From: Leifsonia shinshuensis
GTDB taxonomy: Bacteria; Actinomycetota; Actinomycetes; Actinomycetales; Microbacteriaceae
Length of the DNA: 64,000 bases
Direction: 5' to 3'
Assembly (NCBI RefSeq): GCF_022606355.1
Contig: NZ_JAHHZQ010000001.1
Span: forward strand, 310,001-374,000
Numbering within the stretch: the first letter of the stretch is position 1; each line of letters opens with the position of its first letter. The notes under the pieces are model-generated. The model saw only the letters and a list, made by a program, of their open reading frames with translations. It was not told the origin of the DNA and did not search any database. Positions 62,630 through 64,000 of this stretch are shown piece after piece. Position numbers and translations under genes: made by a program.

Positions 62630-64000
62630 GTGACAGACACCTCCGCGCGGCCGGCGATCCTCTCGGCGCTGGCCGCGGCGCCCCCACCGCGAACCCTGAT
62701 CGACATCCTCCGCGAGCAGGCGGTGCGCAACCCTCAGGGCTCGGCGATCGAGGACGCCACGGGCGCGCTCAGCTATCGCGAACTCCTCGCGCGCGTCGTC
62801 GCGACCGCTGCGCGCTTGCACGAGGCGGGCGTGCGCCGCGGCGACCGGGTCGGCGTGCGGATGACCTCCGGCAGCCGCGAGCTCTACCTCGCGATCCTCG
62901 GCGTGCTCGCCGCGGGCGCCGCCTACGTGCCCGTCGACGCGGACGACCCGCAGGAGCGCGCCGACCTGGTCTTCGGCGAGGCCGGCGTGCGGGGCGTCAT
63001 CACCGACGACGGCTATCTCCCCGCCGCCTCGGCCGACGCGGTGCCCGTCGACGCGGTGGTCGCGGACGGGCCGCCCGCCGTGCCGCACGCCGTGCAGGCG
63101 GGCGATCCGCACCCGAGCACGTCGAGCCTGCCGCTGATCGAGCCTCCGACGCCGGAGGACGACGCCTGGATCATCTTCACGTCCGGCTCGACGGGGACGC
63201 CCAAGGGCGTCGCCGTGCGTCACCGGTCCGCGGCCGCCTTCGTCGACGCAGAGGCGCGCCTGTTCCTGCAGGAAGAACCCATCGGACCGGGCGATCGCGT
63301 GCTGGCCGGGCTCTCGGTCGCTTTCGACGCCTCCTGCGAGGAGATGTGGCTCGCCTGGGGCCACGGCGCGTGCCTGGTGCCGGCGCCCCGCTCGCTCGTG
63401 CGCACCGGCATGGACCTCGGCCCGTGGCTCGCCGCCCGCCGGATCTCGGTCGTGTCGACGGTCCCCACGCTCGCCGCCCTCTGGCCGACCGACGCGCTCG
63501 ACACGGTCCGGCTGCTGATCTTCGGCGGTGAGGCGTGTCCGCCCGAACTGGTCAACCGGCTCGCCGTGGAGGGCAGAGAGGTCTGGAACACCTACGGCCC
63601 CACCGAGGCGACCGTCGTGGCCTGCGCGAGCCTGCTCACGGCCGGCGAGCCCGTGCGGATCGGCCTTCCGCTCGACGGCTGGGACCTCGCCGTCGTCGGG
63701 CAGGACGGCTTACCGGTCGCCGACGGCGAGAGCGGGGAGCTCATCATCGGCGGTGTCGGCCTCGCCCGCTACCTCGACCCGGCGAAGGACGCCGAGAAGT
63801 ACGCGCCGTTGCCCTCGCTCGGCTGGGAGCGCGCGTATCGCAGCGGTGACCTCGTGCGGTTCGACCCGGCAGGGCTCTTCTACCTCGGCCGCGCCGACGA
63901 CCAGGTGAAGGTCGGCGGCCGGCGCATCGAGCTCGGCGAGGTGGAGGCCGCACTGCAGCAGTTGCCCGGCGTCTCCGGTGCGGCCGCGGCCGTGCGCAAG
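62630..64000 (+). CDS. Pls/PosA-type non-ribosomal peptide synthetase, adenylation domain (partial)
   Basis: The frame is open to the right edge (457 codons visible). After a short leader, an adenylation domain shows all early core motifs: LSYREL, LAAGAAYVPVD, FTSGSTGTPKGVAVRH, FDASCEEMW, NTYGPTEATV, GELIIGGVGLARYL, YRSGDLVRF and GRADDQVKVGGRRIELGE. The start of the domain and VPVDADDPQERADLVFGEAG resemble Pls/PosA synthetases, which make epsilon-poly-L-lysine or similar polymers with one A domain, one carrier domain and a membrane C-terminus. Aligned to GrsA the specificity residues read DAESIGTVV, near the lysine type. Everything after the A8 motif is outside the window. Confidence 0.85.
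   Translation, partial: MTDTSARPAILSALAAAPPPRTLIDILREQAVRNPQGSAIEDATGALSYRELLARVVATAARLHEAGVRRGDRVGVRMTSGSRELYLAILGVLAAGAAYVPVDADDPQERADLVFGEAGVRGVITDDGYLPAASADAVPVDAVVADGPPAVPHAVQAGDPHPSTSSLPLIEPPTPEDDAWIIFTSGSTGTPKGVAVRHRSAAAFVDAEARLFLQEEPIGPGDRVLAGLSVAFDASCEEMWLAWGHGACLVPAPRSLVRTGMDLGPWLAARRISVVSTVPTLAALWPTDALDTVRLLIFGGEACPPELVNRLAVEGREVWNTYGPTEATVVACASLLTAGEPVRIGLPLDGWDLAVVGQDGLPVADGESGELIIGGVGLARYLDPAKDAEKYAPLPSLGWERAYRSGDLVRFDPAGLFYLGRADDQVKVGGRRIELGEVEAALQQLPGVSGAAAAVRK

Overview
The window reads as chromosomal DNA of a high-GC actinobacterium, most likely a Microbacteriaceae member close to Leifsonia. This is inferred from base composition, frequent GTG starts, and actinobacterial markers (pafB, pafC, rbpA, fasR, DUF3145, homodimeric aceE). 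Coding is dense on both strands. Many neighbours overlap by 4 nt (ATGA or GTGA). At least sixteen genes have a TAnnnT-type -10 box 6-8 nt before the start codon, which suggests leaderless transcripts.

Layout. 0-7 kb: an iron/manganese transporter with a WYL regulator, tRNA-Leu, an M20 peptidase, uppP, a PAC2 protein, a HAD hydrolase and trmI. 7-16 kb: an FKBP lipoprotein, pafB-pafC, a small membrane protein, tatA-tatC, a helY-like helicase, lnt and rbpA. This order matches mycobacteria, but the pupylation genes usually found between trmI and pafB are absent. 16-25 kb: an nfeD-SPFH-gdpD operon, an SDR, an S9 peptidase, an HdeD-like protein, a short UvrA paralogue and a septum-formation-like protein. 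25-33 kb: accessory genes, including an MFS transporter, a methyltransferase, two AraC regulators and an SDR-SDR-LtrA operon.

33.3-34.65 kb is a lower-GC islet holding a broken DUF2971 gene and inverted repeats. 34.6-45 kb contains small regulator-effector operons (GbsR/MarR with an alpha/beta hydrolase; ArsR with SRPBCC and a DHFR-like protein), a GltS-type symporter beside a class II amidotransferase, an M23 peptidase, universal stress proteins around a VOC protein, a zinc-ribbon/nuclease-like protein and a steroid-reductase-like membrane protein. At 45.1 kb a tRNA-Val gene sits beside a partial copy of its own 3' end.

45.2-54.2 kb is the central carbon and lipid block: peroxiredoxin, aceE, fasR, fabD-fabH-acpP-fabF and DUF3145. 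AceE supplies acetyl-CoA, the fab genes use it for fatty acids, and FasR lies between them. 54-62.6 kb carries a PadR regulator, a DUF1684 protein, a family-A DNA polymerase, a Tat-exported M60-like peptidase, two Nudix hydrolases, a K+ channel and a Lys/Ala-rich Rho-N protein. The right edge cuts a non-ribosomal peptide synthetase of the Pls/PosA (poly-basic amino acid synthetase) type whose visible specificity residues suggest lysine. This is the most interesting locus in the window.
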